From positions 101,580-165,579 of the forward strand of contig NZ_CP007441.1 in assembly GCF_000590475.1 (NCBI RefSeq): DNA of 64,000 nt, in the 5' to 3' direction. Origin of the DNA: Stutzerimonas stutzeri. Its GTDB lineage: Bacteria > Pseudomonadota > Gammaproteobacteria > Pseudomonadales > Pseudomonadaceae. Below the pieces are notes generated by a model that made no database searches, was not told the origin of the DNA, and saw only the letters and a list, made by a program, of their open reading frames with translations. Shown here piece after piece: positions 25,951-33,314 of the stretch. Position 1 is the first letter of the stretch; every line of letters begins with the position of its first letter. Position numbers and translations under genes: made by a program.

Positions 25951-26972
25951 CAGCGCACTACCTCCACGTGTACGTCTGCGGCGTCCAGGCGGGCCAGGGC
26001 GGCAGCCATGTCACCCCCGACCAGCGCCAGGGTCAGCTGGCCGTAGGGCGTGTCCTTGATACGGTCGATGCGCCCCGAAAGGATGCTGAAGTCCACCCCG
26101 GTTTCCCGCGCCACAGTGCCCAGTAGCGGCTTGTAAGTGGCGTCGCCCTGAAAGGTCAGGCGCAGAATGCGGCCCGGTACATGGGCGAAATCGTCGCGCT
26201 GTTCGCCTTCGTCTACGGCCTCGTCTTCCAGTACGAAACGCTGAGTGGTGGGGTGTTTGGGGTGCAGGAATACTTCGGTAACCAGCCCTTGTTCGACGAT
26301 CTCGCCACCGTCCATCACCGCGACGCGGTCGCAAACACGGCGGATCACGTCCATTTCGTGGGTGATCAGCACAATGGTCAGCTTCAGCTCTGCATTGATT
26401 TCCCCAAGCAGCTGCAGCACCGAGGCCGTGGTCTGCGGATCAAGCGCGCTGGTGGCTTCGTCGCAGAGCAGAATGTCCGGCTCGGTGGCCAGCGCGCGGG
26501 CAATGCCGACGCGCTGCTTCTGGCCGCCGGAAAGCTGTGCCGGGTATTTGCGCGCCTGATCTTTAAGGCCGACACGCTCGAGCAGCGCGGCGACACGGGC
26601 GTCGATTTCGCTGCGTGAGTGGTTGCCGGCCAGGCGCAGCGGCATGGCGACGTTGTCCGCGACCGTCTTGGACATCAGCAGGTTGAAGTGTTGGAAAATC
26701 ATCCCGACACGCTGGCGGAAGCGCCGCAGGCCGTCGGCATCCAGTGCCGTGACATCCTCATCGTTAACCAGAATTCGCCCACCGGACGGTTCTTCCAGCC
26801 GGTTGATCAGCCGCAGCAGGGTGCTTTTACCCGCACCGGAATGGCCGATCAGGCCGAACACTTCGCCGGCTCCAATACGCAGGTCGGTCGGTTTGAGCGC
26901 AGGGATTTCACGGCCTGCGCCTCGGCGCCCGGTAACCCGGTAGGTTTTATGGACTTGCTGGAATTCAATCAC
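25950..26972 (-). CDS. metN: Methionine ABC transporter ATP-binding protein, GTG start
   Basis: The 340-residue ATPase has Walker A GHSGAGKST at 43-51, signature LSGGQKQR, Walker B ILLCDEATSALDP and switch His in LITHEMDV. The C-terminal 75 residues form the NIL regulatory domain that binds methionine and gives trans-inhibition. The start codon is GTG (valine codon before IEFQQVHK), with AAGG seven bases upstream. No S-box or MetJ-type operator is evident upstream. Confidence 0.95.
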   Translation of the reverse strand: MIEFQQVHKTYRVTGRRGAGREIPALKPTDLRIGAGEVFGLIGHSGAGKSTLLRLINRLEEPSGGRILVNDEDVTALDADGLRRFRQRVGMIFQHFNLLMSKTVADNVAMPLRLAGNHSRSEIDARVAALLERVGLKDQARKYPAQLSGGQKQRVGIARALATEPDILLCDEATSALDPQTTASVLQLLGEINAELKLTIVLITHEMDVIRRVCDRVAVMDGGEIVEQGLVTEVFLHPKHPTTQRFVLEDEAVDEGEQRDDFAHVPGRILRLTFQGDATYKPLLGTVARETGVDFSILSGRIDRIKDTPYGQLTLALVGGDMAAALARLDAADVHVEVVR

Positions 26973-27096
26973 GGGCGAACCTTGTGGGTGCGGTCGTCAG
27001 TGCCGGGATAGTCGGCGAAAGACGTGCATTCTACGCGTTTGCAGGGCTGCGGCGTAGCGAACCCGCAGCCATAGGCAAACACCATCGGGCAGATAG

Positions 27097-27189
27097 ATTG
27101 ATCAAATCGCCCTGAAGCGCAACCTTGCGCGGCTGTGACAGGTCACTAACCGGTACGCCGTGAATTGATCAAGTGTTGGGCCTGAAGCG
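27097..27189 (+). repeat. Imperfect direct repeat in the katE leader
   Basis: The nonamer ATTGATCAA occurs at 27097-27105 and 27164-27172. Each copy is followed, after five and eight bases, by CCTGAAGCG (27111-27119 and 27181-27189). The core TTGATCAA is a perfect palindrome. The copies flank the likely promoter region of katE. They could be paired regulator sites or the trace of a small duplication. Confidence 0.45.
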
Positions 27190-27235
27190 GCCCGGTTTCT
27201 TCGCGGTTCAGCACACCTGCTCAACCGAGGCCATG

Positions 27236-29380
27236 ATGATCCATAACAAAGACCCAAAGCACAGCGAGCTCGCCGGTACCGACACGGTCGACCGCAAGAA
27301 TCACAATGCCAAACTCGATGATCTGGAAGTCTCGCGCAGCGATGCTACGGGCGAGGCCTTGACCACCAACCAAGGTGTGAAGATCGCTGATAACCAGAAC
27401 ACGCTGAAGGCTGGCGAGCGCGGCCCTTCGCTGCTCGAAGATTTCATCATGCGCGAGAAGCTCACCCACTTCGACCATGAGCGCATTCCGGAGCGCATCG
27501 TCCATGCACGTGGTTCGGCAGCCCATGGTGTGTTCGTCAGCTACGACGACCACAGCGCGCTGACAAAGGCCTCTTTCCTGGCCGGCAAGGGCAAGGAGAC
27601 GCCGGTGTTTGTGCGCTTCTCCACCGTGCAGGGCTCGCGTGGATCGGCCGATACGGTGCGCGACGTGCGCGGCTTCGCCACCAAGTTCTACACCGACGAA
27701 GGCATCTTCGATCTGGTCGGCAACAACATGCCGGTGTTCTTCATCCAGGACGCGATCAAATTTCCCGACTTCGTGCATGCGGTCAAACCCGAGCCGCACA
27801 ACGAGATCCCCCAGGGCCAGTCGGCCCACGACAGTTTCTGGGATTTCGTCTCGCTGACGCCTGAGTCGGCGCATATGGTGATCTGGGCCATGTCCGATCG
27901 CGGCATTCCGCGCAGCCTGCGCGCCATGGAGGGCTTCGGCGTGCACACCTTCCGCCTGATCAATGCCGAAGGCGTGAGCCGTTTCGTCAAGTTCCATTGG
28001 AAGCCAGTCGCCGGGGCCTTCTCGTTGGTCTGGGACGAGACCCTGAAGCTGGCCGGCAAGGACCCGGACTTCAACCGCCGTGACCTGTGGGAGTCCATCG
28101 AGATGGGCGACTACTTCGAGTGGGAACTGGGCGTGCAAGTGGTCGAGGAAGCCGATGAGCACAAGTTCGACTTCGACTTGCTCGACCCGACCAAGATCAT
28201 CCCGGAAGAGCTGGTGCCGGTACAGAAGCTTGGAAAGATGACCCTCAACCGCAACCCGGATAATTTCTTTGCCGAGACCGAGCAGGCCGCCTTCCACATC
28301 GGCCATATCGTGCCCGGCATCGACTTCACCAATGATCCGCTGTTGCAGGGCCGTCTGTTTTCCTACACCGACACCCAGTTGCTGCGCCTCGGTGGGCCGA
28401 ACTTCCACGAAATCCCGATCAACCGATCGATAGCGCCGGTGCACAACAACCAGCGCGATGCTTTCCATCGGCAGACGATCAACAAGGGCCGCGCCAACTA
28501 CGAGCCCAACTCCATCGACAGCGGCTGGCCGAAGGAAACCCCGCCCGCGGCCAGCGGCGGCGGCTTCGAGAGCTATCCCGAGCGTATGGAAGGGCACAAA
28601 GTGCGGGTGCGCAGCCCGTCGTTTGCGGACCATTTCACGCAGGCCACGCTGTTCTGGAACAGCATGAGCGCACCGGAGAAGGAACACATCATCGGTGCCT
28701 ACAGCTTCGAACTGGGCAAGGTCGAGCGGGTGTTCATCCGTGAGCGCCAGGTCAACGAGATCCTCGCCAATATCGATCTGGAGCTGGCGCGCCGGGTTGC
28801 CGAGAACATCGGCGTAACGCCGCCAACCGCACCGACTGTCAGCACCAAGCAGCCTAACCCGGCCAGCTCGCCAGCGCTGAGCCTGATGAATCACCTGTCG
28901 GGCAATATCAAGTCGCGCAAGGTTGCCATCCTCATTGCCAACGGTGTGGACGGCAACGCTATCGAGGCGTTCAAGAACAAGCTGGCCGATGAAGGCGCGC
29001 TGGCCAAGCTGATCGGCCCGTCGCCGGCACCGGTCAAGACCGCCGACGGTAAGATGCTGACGCCTGACGCGGCCATGGACGGTATGCCCTCGATTGCCTT
29101 CGATGCAGTCTTCGTCCCGGGCGGAGCGCAAAGTGTGCAGGCCATGACCAAGTCCGGCGTGGCCAAGCATTACCTGCTCGAAGCCTACAAACACCTCAAG
29201 CCTATAGCTGTACTAGGTGAAGCGCGTCAGCTACTGACGCTCCTCAACCTGCCGGAAGACGCTGGCTTGGTGAGCGGAGAGGATGCAGATGTAGGTACGG
29301 TGTTCGCGGCGTTTGCGCAGGCACTGGCACAACACCGCATCTGGGCGCGCGAGCCGCTAGCGGAGCAAGTACCGGCATAA
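27236..29380 (+). CDS. katE: Large-subunit catalase HPII with C-terminal DJ-1/PfpI-like domain
   Basis: The 714-residue monofunctional heme catalase has its catalytic His in RIVHARGSAAHGVF (about residue 94), the distal Asn in GNNMPVFFIQD, and the proximal heme Tyr in RLFSYTDTQLLRLG. After about residue 555 a class I glutamine amidotransferase/DJ-1-like domain (SRKVAILIANGVDG) marks the large clade 2 HPII type. It removes H2O2 in the cytoplasm, typically in stationary phase. ATG 27236 is preferred over 27233 because GAGG lies five bases before it. A terminator follows 20 bases after the stop. Confidence 0.95.
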   Translation: MIHNKDPKHSELAGTDTVDRKNHNAKLDDLEVSRSDATGEALTTNQGVKIADNQNTLKAGERGPSLLEDFIMREKLTHFDHERIPERIVHARGSAAHGVFVSYDDHSALTKASFLAGKGKETPVFVRFSTVQGSRGSADTVRDVRGFATKFYTDEGIFDLVGNNMPVFFIQDAIKFPDFVHAVKPEPHNEIPQGQSAHDSFWDFVSLTPESAHMVIWAMSDRGIPRSLRAMEGFGVHTFRLINAEGVSRFVKFHWKPVAGAFSLVWDETLKLAGKDPDFNRRDLWESIEMGDYFEWELGVQVVEEADEHKFDFDLLDPTKIIPEELVPVQKLGKMTLNRNPDNFFAETEQAAFHIGHIVPGIDFTNDPLLQGRLFSYTDTQLLRLGGPNFHEIPINRSIAPVHNNQRDAFHRQTINKGRANYEPNSIDSGWPKETPPAASGGGFESYPERMEGHKVRVRSPSFADHFTQATLFWNSMSAPEKEHIIGAYSFELGKVERVFIRERQVNEILANIDLELARRVAENIGVTPPTAPTVSTKQPNPASSPALSLMNHLSGNIKSRKVAILIANGVDGNAIEAFKNKLADEGALAKLIGPSPAPVKTADGKMLTPDAAMDGMPSIAFDAVFVPGGAQSVQAMTKSGVAKHYLLEAYKHLKPIAVLGEARQLLTLLNLPEDAGLVSGEDADVGTVFAAFAQALAQHRIWAREPLAEQVPA

Positions 29381-29400
29381 AGCGAAGCGTCAGAAAGAGG

Positions 29401-29430
29401 CGGCCCGGTTGATTCCGGGCCGTTTTTTTT
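29401..29430 (+). terminator. Rho-independent terminator of katE
   Basis: A stem CGGCCCGG/CCGGGCCG with a six-base loop is followed by eight T residues. It lies 20 bases downstream of the katE stop. Its loop-distal A-poor side makes it one-directional for the plus strand. Confidence 0.92.
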
Positions 29431-29449
29431 CGTCTGGCGAAGCGTGCCG

Positions 29450-29950
29450 TTAAGCCAGCTCCCGCCAATGCAGATAGCAGCGCAGGTCGAATTCGGTCTG
29501 CGCGTAGCCGGGCATCATGTATTCGCAGAGTTTGTAGAAGGCGCGGTTGTGGTCGCTCTCGCGCAGGTGCGCCAGTTCATGCACCACGATCATCTGCAGG
29601 AATTCCGGAGCCGCTTCCTTGAACAGCGCGGCGACACGGATTTCTTTCTTCGCCTTCAGCTTGCCGCCTTGCACGCGGGACACCGCAGTGTGCAGGCCCA
29701 ACGCGCGATGGGTAAGGTCCAGGCGATTGTCGTAGAGCACCTTGTCGATGCCCGGTGCGCTTTTCAAGTGGGTTTGGCGCAGCTGCTGAACGTAGCCATA
29801 CAGCGCCTTGTCGCTCTGCACTTGATGGCGCTGCGGATAGCGTCTCTCGAGGTAGTCTCCCAGCCGCCCTTCGGCGATCAATTGACGGACCTGTTGTTGC
29901 AAGACGTCCGGGTAACCTTGCAGATAGCGCAGGGAGGGGGTGGGGTTCAT
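29450..29950 (-). CDS. YgjP-like zinc metallopeptidase (DUF45/SprT-like)
   Basis: The 166-residue protein contains VVHELAHLRESDHNRAFY: an HELAH zinc motif at about 122-126 with a downstream His, as in the YgjP/WLM metallopeptidase domain. Substrates of this family are unknown. No signal peptide is present, so it is cytoplasmic. The ribosome-binding site is weak. It sits alone between the katE terminator and znuB; 82 bases separate its start from the znuB stop, so it may be read from the zinc operon. Confidence 0.8.
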   Translation of the reverse strand: MNPTPSLRYLQGYPDVLQQQVRQLIAEGRLGDYLERRYPQRHQVQSDKALYGYVQQLRQTHLKSAPGIDKVLYDNRLDLTHRALGLHTAVSRVQGGKLKAKKEIRVAALFKEAAPEFLQMIVVHELAHLRESDHNRAFYKLCEYMMPGYAQTEFDLRCYLHWRELA

Positions 29951-30032
29951 GTCTGTGCCGGTAGCGATGGGTCAGTGTTGTGTGGCTATAACCGCTGGGA
30001 ATCGGTTGGTACGGCCGTCCGTGGCTCGAGGA

Positions 30033-30821
30033 TCAGCCCGGGCGGCGACGCCAGGCGAAGCTCAGCAGGAACAGCGCCGCGGCCGATACCACGATCGACG
30101 GGCCGGCCGGAGTGTCCTTGAACCAGGACAACGATAGCCCCATGCAGACCGCCAACAGCCCCAGCAGGCTGGCGCCAAGGGCCATCTGCTCCGGTGTGCG
30201 GGCATGGCGTTGGGCCGCCGCGGCCGGAATGATCAGCAGCGACGTGATCAACAGGACGCCGACGATCTTCATTGCCACGGCGATCACGATGGCGATCAGC
30301 AACATCAGCGCCATCCGGATGGCCGCCACCGGCAGCCCTTCCACCTTCGCCAGTTCCTCGTGTACGGTCACCGCCAACAACGGCCGCCACAGCGGAATCA
30401 GCGTCAGCAGCACCAGCGCGCTGCCGCCAACAATCCAGGCCAGGTCGATTGGGCTGACGGCCAGCAGGTCGCCGAACAGATAGCCCATCAGGTCGATGCG
30501 TACGTCCTGCATGAAGCTCAGCGACACCAGCCCGAGCGAGAGGCTGCTGTGCGCGAGTATGCCCAGCAGCGTGTCCGACGCCAGCGGCTGGCGCTGCTGC
30601 AAGGTCACCAACAGCACCGCCAGCAGCACGCAGCAAACGATGACCGCCAGGGTCAGGTTGACCTCCAGCATCAGGCCCAGCGCCACGCCGAGGAGGGCGG
30701 AATGCGAGAGGGTATCGCCGAAATAGGCCATGCGCCGCCAGACCACGAAGGAACCAAGCGGGCCGGCGACCAGCGCCAGCGCAAGGCCGGCGAGTAGTGC
30801 ATTGAGGAGGAAGTCAGGCAT
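30033..30821 (-). CDS. znuB: Zinc ABC transporter permease
   Basis: The 262-residue ABC-3 family permease has seven or eight helices. Landmarks are FVVWRRMAYFGDTLSHSALLG near the N-terminus and AMKIVGVLLITSLLIIPAAAA near the middle. It moves zinc inward with ZnuC and ZnuA. ATG 30821 overlaps the znuC stop by four bases. An earlier TTG in frame is ignored because it lies inside znuC. Confidence 0.94.
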   Translation of the reverse strand: MPDFLLNALLAGLALALVAGPLGSFVVWRRMAYFGDTLSHSALLGVALGLMLEVNLTLAVIVCCVLLAVLLVTLQQRQPLASDTLLGILAHSSLSLGLVSLSFMQDVRIDLMGYLFGDLLAVSPIDLAWIVGGSALVLLTLIPLWRPLLAVTVHEELAKVEGLPVAAIRMALMLLIAIVIAVAMKIVGVLLITSLLIIPAAAAQRHARTPEQMALGASLLGLLAVCMGLSLSWFKDTPAGPSIVVSAAALFLLSFAWRRRPG

Positions 30822-31591
30822 CAGTGCTTGCAATTCGGGCCGTGGACGTGGGGTTTGCCGGTGACCACGCTGCCGTGCAGGTCATGGCTATGGTCATGCT
30901 GGTGGTGGTAGACCGCGAGGCTACGCGCGTCCTGGCCGAACAGCTCGACGAAGGCCGGGTCCGTGCTGACCTGTTCCGGATGGCCGGAGCAACAGACGTG
31001 GCGATTCAGGCAAACCACCTGATCGGTGGCGCTCATCACCAGGTGCAGGTCATGAGACACCATCAGCACGCCGCAGCCGTAACGTTCGCGCAGCCGGCCG
31101 ATTAATCGGTAGAGCTCGGCCTGGCCGGCGACATCGACGCCCTGTACCGGCTCGTCCAGCACCAGCAGCTCCGGCTCGCGCAGCAGTGCGCGCGCGAGCA
31201 GCACCCGTTGCATCTCACCGCCCGAAACGGACTGCAGCGGACTGTCGATCACCTGCTCGGCGCCGACTTCCTTCAGCGCAGCCAAGGCTCCGGCGCGATC
31301 CACGCCGGGCACCAAGCGTAGAAAACGCAGCACCGAGAGCGGCAGGGTGGGGTCGACGTGCAGCTTCTGTGGCATATAGCCGACACGCAGTTTCGGCTTG
31401 CGCCAGACCGTACCGCTGTCCGGCTTCAGCAGGCCGAGTACGGCGCGTACCAAGGTGGTCTTTCCGGCGCCGTTGGGACCGATCAGCGTGACGATTTCGC
31501 CGCGGTGCACCCGCAGTTCGGCGCCCTCGAGTACAGCCTGCTTGGCGAAATGCACATGAATATCATCCAGGCGGATCAGCGCCTCGCTCAT
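30821..31591 (-). CDS. znuC: Zinc ABC transporter ATP-binding protein with His-rich tail
   Basis: The 256-residue ATPase has Walker A GPNGAGKTT, signature VSGGEMQR, Walker B LLVLDEPVQGVD and the switch His in MVSHDLHLV. The C-terminus is rich in His (HHQHDHSHDLHG, then HVHGPNCKH), a possible zinc-sensing or zinc-buffering tail common in pseudomonad ZnuC. ATG 31591 overlaps the zur stop and has GGAG six bases upstream. Confidence 0.95.
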   Translation of the reverse strand: MSEALIRLDDIHVHFAKQAVLEGAELRVHRGEIVTLIGPNGAGKTTLVRAVLGLLKPDSGTVWRKPKLRVGYMPQKLHVDPTLPLSVLRFLRLVPGVDRAGALAALKEVGAEQVIDSPLQSVSGGEMQRVLLARALLREPELLVLDEPVQGVDVAGQAELYRLIGRLRERYGCGVLMVSHDLHLVMSATDQVVCLNRHVCCSGHPEQVSTDPAFVELFGQDARSLAVYHHQHDHSHDLHGSVVTGKPHVHGPNCKH

Positions 31592-32073
31592 GCGGCGCTC
31601 CGGCACGGCGCGCAGAGGCCGACCACTTCCACCGTCTGGCCTTCGACCTGGAAACCCACGCTGCGCGCGGCTTGATCGATGGCCTCGCTGATGCTCGGCT
31701 GTTCCAGCTCGATGGCGGTGTGACAGTTGCGGCAGATCAGGAACTGGCCCTGGTGTGGATGCTCGGGATGGTTGCAGCCAATAAAGGCGTTGAGCGAGGC
31801 GATGCGGTGCACCAAGCCGTTCTCCAGCAGGAAATCCAGCGCGCGGTAGACGGTGGGCGGTGCGGCGCGGCGGCCGTCCTGGGCCGTCAGTTCGGCAAGG
31901 ATGTCATAGGCGCCGAGTGGCTTGTGACTTTGCCAGACCAACTCCAGCACGCGCTTGCGCAGTGCCGTCAAACGGACACCAGAGCGCTCGCAGAGCTGAT
32001 CGGCTTCGGCCAGCGCATGGCTGACGCAGTGATCGTGGTCGTGGGGCGTGCAGGCCAGCGGAGACTTGGGCAT
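31588..32073 (-). CDS. zur: Zinc uptake regulator Zur (Fur family)
   Basis: The 161-residue repressor has a winged-helix N-terminal half (RLTALRKRVLELVWQSHKPL; PPTVYRALDFLLENGLVHRI) and a dimerisation half with two CxxC pairs (CRNC near 117, CAPC near 155) that hold the structural zinc. HPEHPHQGQ carries further zinc ligands. With zinc bound it represses the znu genes. It heads the zur-znuC-znuB operon and is divergent from znuA, the arrangement described for np20/zur in P. aeruginosa. Confidence 0.94.
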   Translation of the reverse strand: MPKSPLACTPHDHDHCVSHALAEADQLCERSGVRLTALRKRVLELVWQSHKPLGAYDILAELTAQDGRRAAPPTVYRALDFLLENGLVHRIASLNAFIGCNHPEHPHQGQFLICRNCHTAIELEQPSISEAIDQAARSVGFQVEGQTVEVVGLCAPCRSAA

Positions 32074-32094
32074 GGGCGAAGACGAGGTGGCTTA

Positions 32095-32113
32095 GAGACG
32101 TTATTATGTTACC
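32095..32113. promoter_or_regulatory. Putative Zur operator between zur and znuA
   Basis: The sequence GAGACGTTATTATGTTAC has one good half-site (ACGTTAT, reverse ATAACGT) and one degenerate half relative to the Zur consensus with TGTTATA/TATAACA arms. It sits in the short intergenic region of the divergent zur and znuA genes. It overlaps the first possible znuA ATG. Confidence 0.4.
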
Positions 32114-33164
32114 TATTCAGTTCAATCGAGTGTTGCCTGTGTTCCGTCTTTTTTCGATACCTCTTTTAGTAACCGCCAGCCTTTTCGGCACTGCCCAGGC
32201 CCATGCCGAGGTCGAGGTGCTGACCAGCATCAAGCCTCTGCAGCTGATCGCTGCTGCCGTTCAGGACGGTGTCGGCAAACCTGCGGTCCTGCTTCCACCC
32301 GGTGCCTCGCCCCATCATTACGCCATGCGTCCATCCGACGTACGGCAGATCCGCAGCGCTGATCTTTTTTACTGGATCGGCCCGGATATGGAAGGTTTTC
32401 TCTCGCCAGTGCTGGAGGGTCGCAAGGGACCGAACGTGGCGATGCAGTCGCTGCCCGGACTGACGCTGCGTCACTTCGGCGAGGCTGCCAACGAGCATGA
32501 GCATGAGCATCACGACGAGCATGCACACGAGGCGCATGGCGATCACTCCGAGCAGGCACATGATGAGCATGACGACCAGACTCATGAGGCAGCCGACGAC
32601 CAAGCCGTCGATCACGACGAACACGACCATGCCCACCGCCCCGGCAGCCTGGACGCGCACCTCTGGTTGCTGCCCGCCAATGCCGTGAAGATCGCTGAAG
32701 GGATGGCGCAGGACATGGCTAAGGCAGATCCGGCTAACGCCAAGCGCTACCAAGCCAACCTCGCGGCGTTCAAGCAGCGGCTGGGTGCGCTCGATAAGCG
32801 GCTCAGCCAGCGTCTGAGCAAGATCCGAACCAAGCCTTTCTTCGTCTTTCACGAAGCCTATGAGTATTTCGAAGCCGCCTATGGGATCCAGCACGCCGGC
32901 GTCTTCACCGCTGGTGGCGAAGCCCAGCCCGGGGCGCGGCATGTTGCTGCGATGCGTGAACGCCTGGAGGAGGCCGGCCCGAGCTGCGTGTTTTACGAGC
33001 CTCCGGTTCGTCCGCGCCTGGCCGATAGCCTGACCCGCGGCCTACCGGTAAAGGTCGCCGAGCTGGACGCCCTGGGCTACGGCATCGATGCCTCCGCAGA
33101 CGGTTATGAGCGGTTGATCGACAACCTCGGCAATTCGCTGGCCGGCTGCCTGGAATCGCTCTGA
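32106..33164 (+). CDS. znuA: Periplasmic zinc-binding protein of the Znu transporter
   Basis: The 352-residue precursor has a signal peptide (LFSIPLLVTASLFGTAQAHA) and the cluster A-I binding-protein fold. LTSIKPLQLIAAAVQDGVG, PGASPHHYAMRPSD (zinc His), FFVFHEAYEYFEAAYG and the C-terminal VAELDALGYGID are family landmarks. A long His/Asp/Glu-rich loop at about 128-178 is typical of ZnuA zinc-gathering loops. The start is uncertain: ATG 32106 overlaps the likely Zur operator, and GTG 32139 would give a more ordinary signal peptide beginning just before FRLFSI. Confidence 0.93.
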   Translation: MLPIQFNRVLPVFRLFSIPLLVTASLFGTAQAHAEVEVLTSIKPLQLIAAAVQDGVGKPAVLLPPGASPHHYAMRPSDVRQIRSADLFYWIGPDMEGFLSPVLEGRKGPNVAMQSLPGLTLRHFGEAANEHEHEHHDEHAHEAHGDHSEQAHDEHDDQTHEAADDQAVDHDEHDHAHRPGSLDAHLWLLPANAVKIAEGMAQDMAKADPANAKRYQANLAAFKQRLGALDKRLSQRLSKIRTKPFFVFHEAYEYFEAAYGIQHAGVFTAGGEAQPGARHVAAMRERLEEAGPSCVFYEPPVRPRLADSLTRGLPVKVAELDALGYGIDASADGYERLIDNLGNSLAGCLESL

Positions 33165-33314
33165 TCCTTCATATCGAGCGCTCGATGCGAGCTTGGCACC
33201 GAGCGTTGATAGGGTCGTCCGTCGGTCAACTTGACGCCGGTCATCGTGCTTACGGCGCCTATGACTATGCTTCGTGCTGGGATTCCATTCCATTGACACG
33301 AGGATACGCAGCGC

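Noticed and set aside
27097..27105. Anr/Fnr site at TTGATCAA
   Set aside because: The Anr consensus needs four bases between TTGAT and ATCAA; here the halves overlap.
26973..27235. S-box or other methionine riboswitch upstream of metN
   Set aside because: No conserved S-box features or leader terminator are visible on the minus strand.
27221..29194. 657-codon open frame on the minus strand opposite katE
   Set aside because: It lies wholly inside a catalase with every catalytic motif; the antisense product is low-complexity and matches nothing known.
33165..33314. Cobalamin riboswitch ahead of nrdJa
   Set aside because: No B12-box-like conserved core was found and the leader is too short for a complete element.
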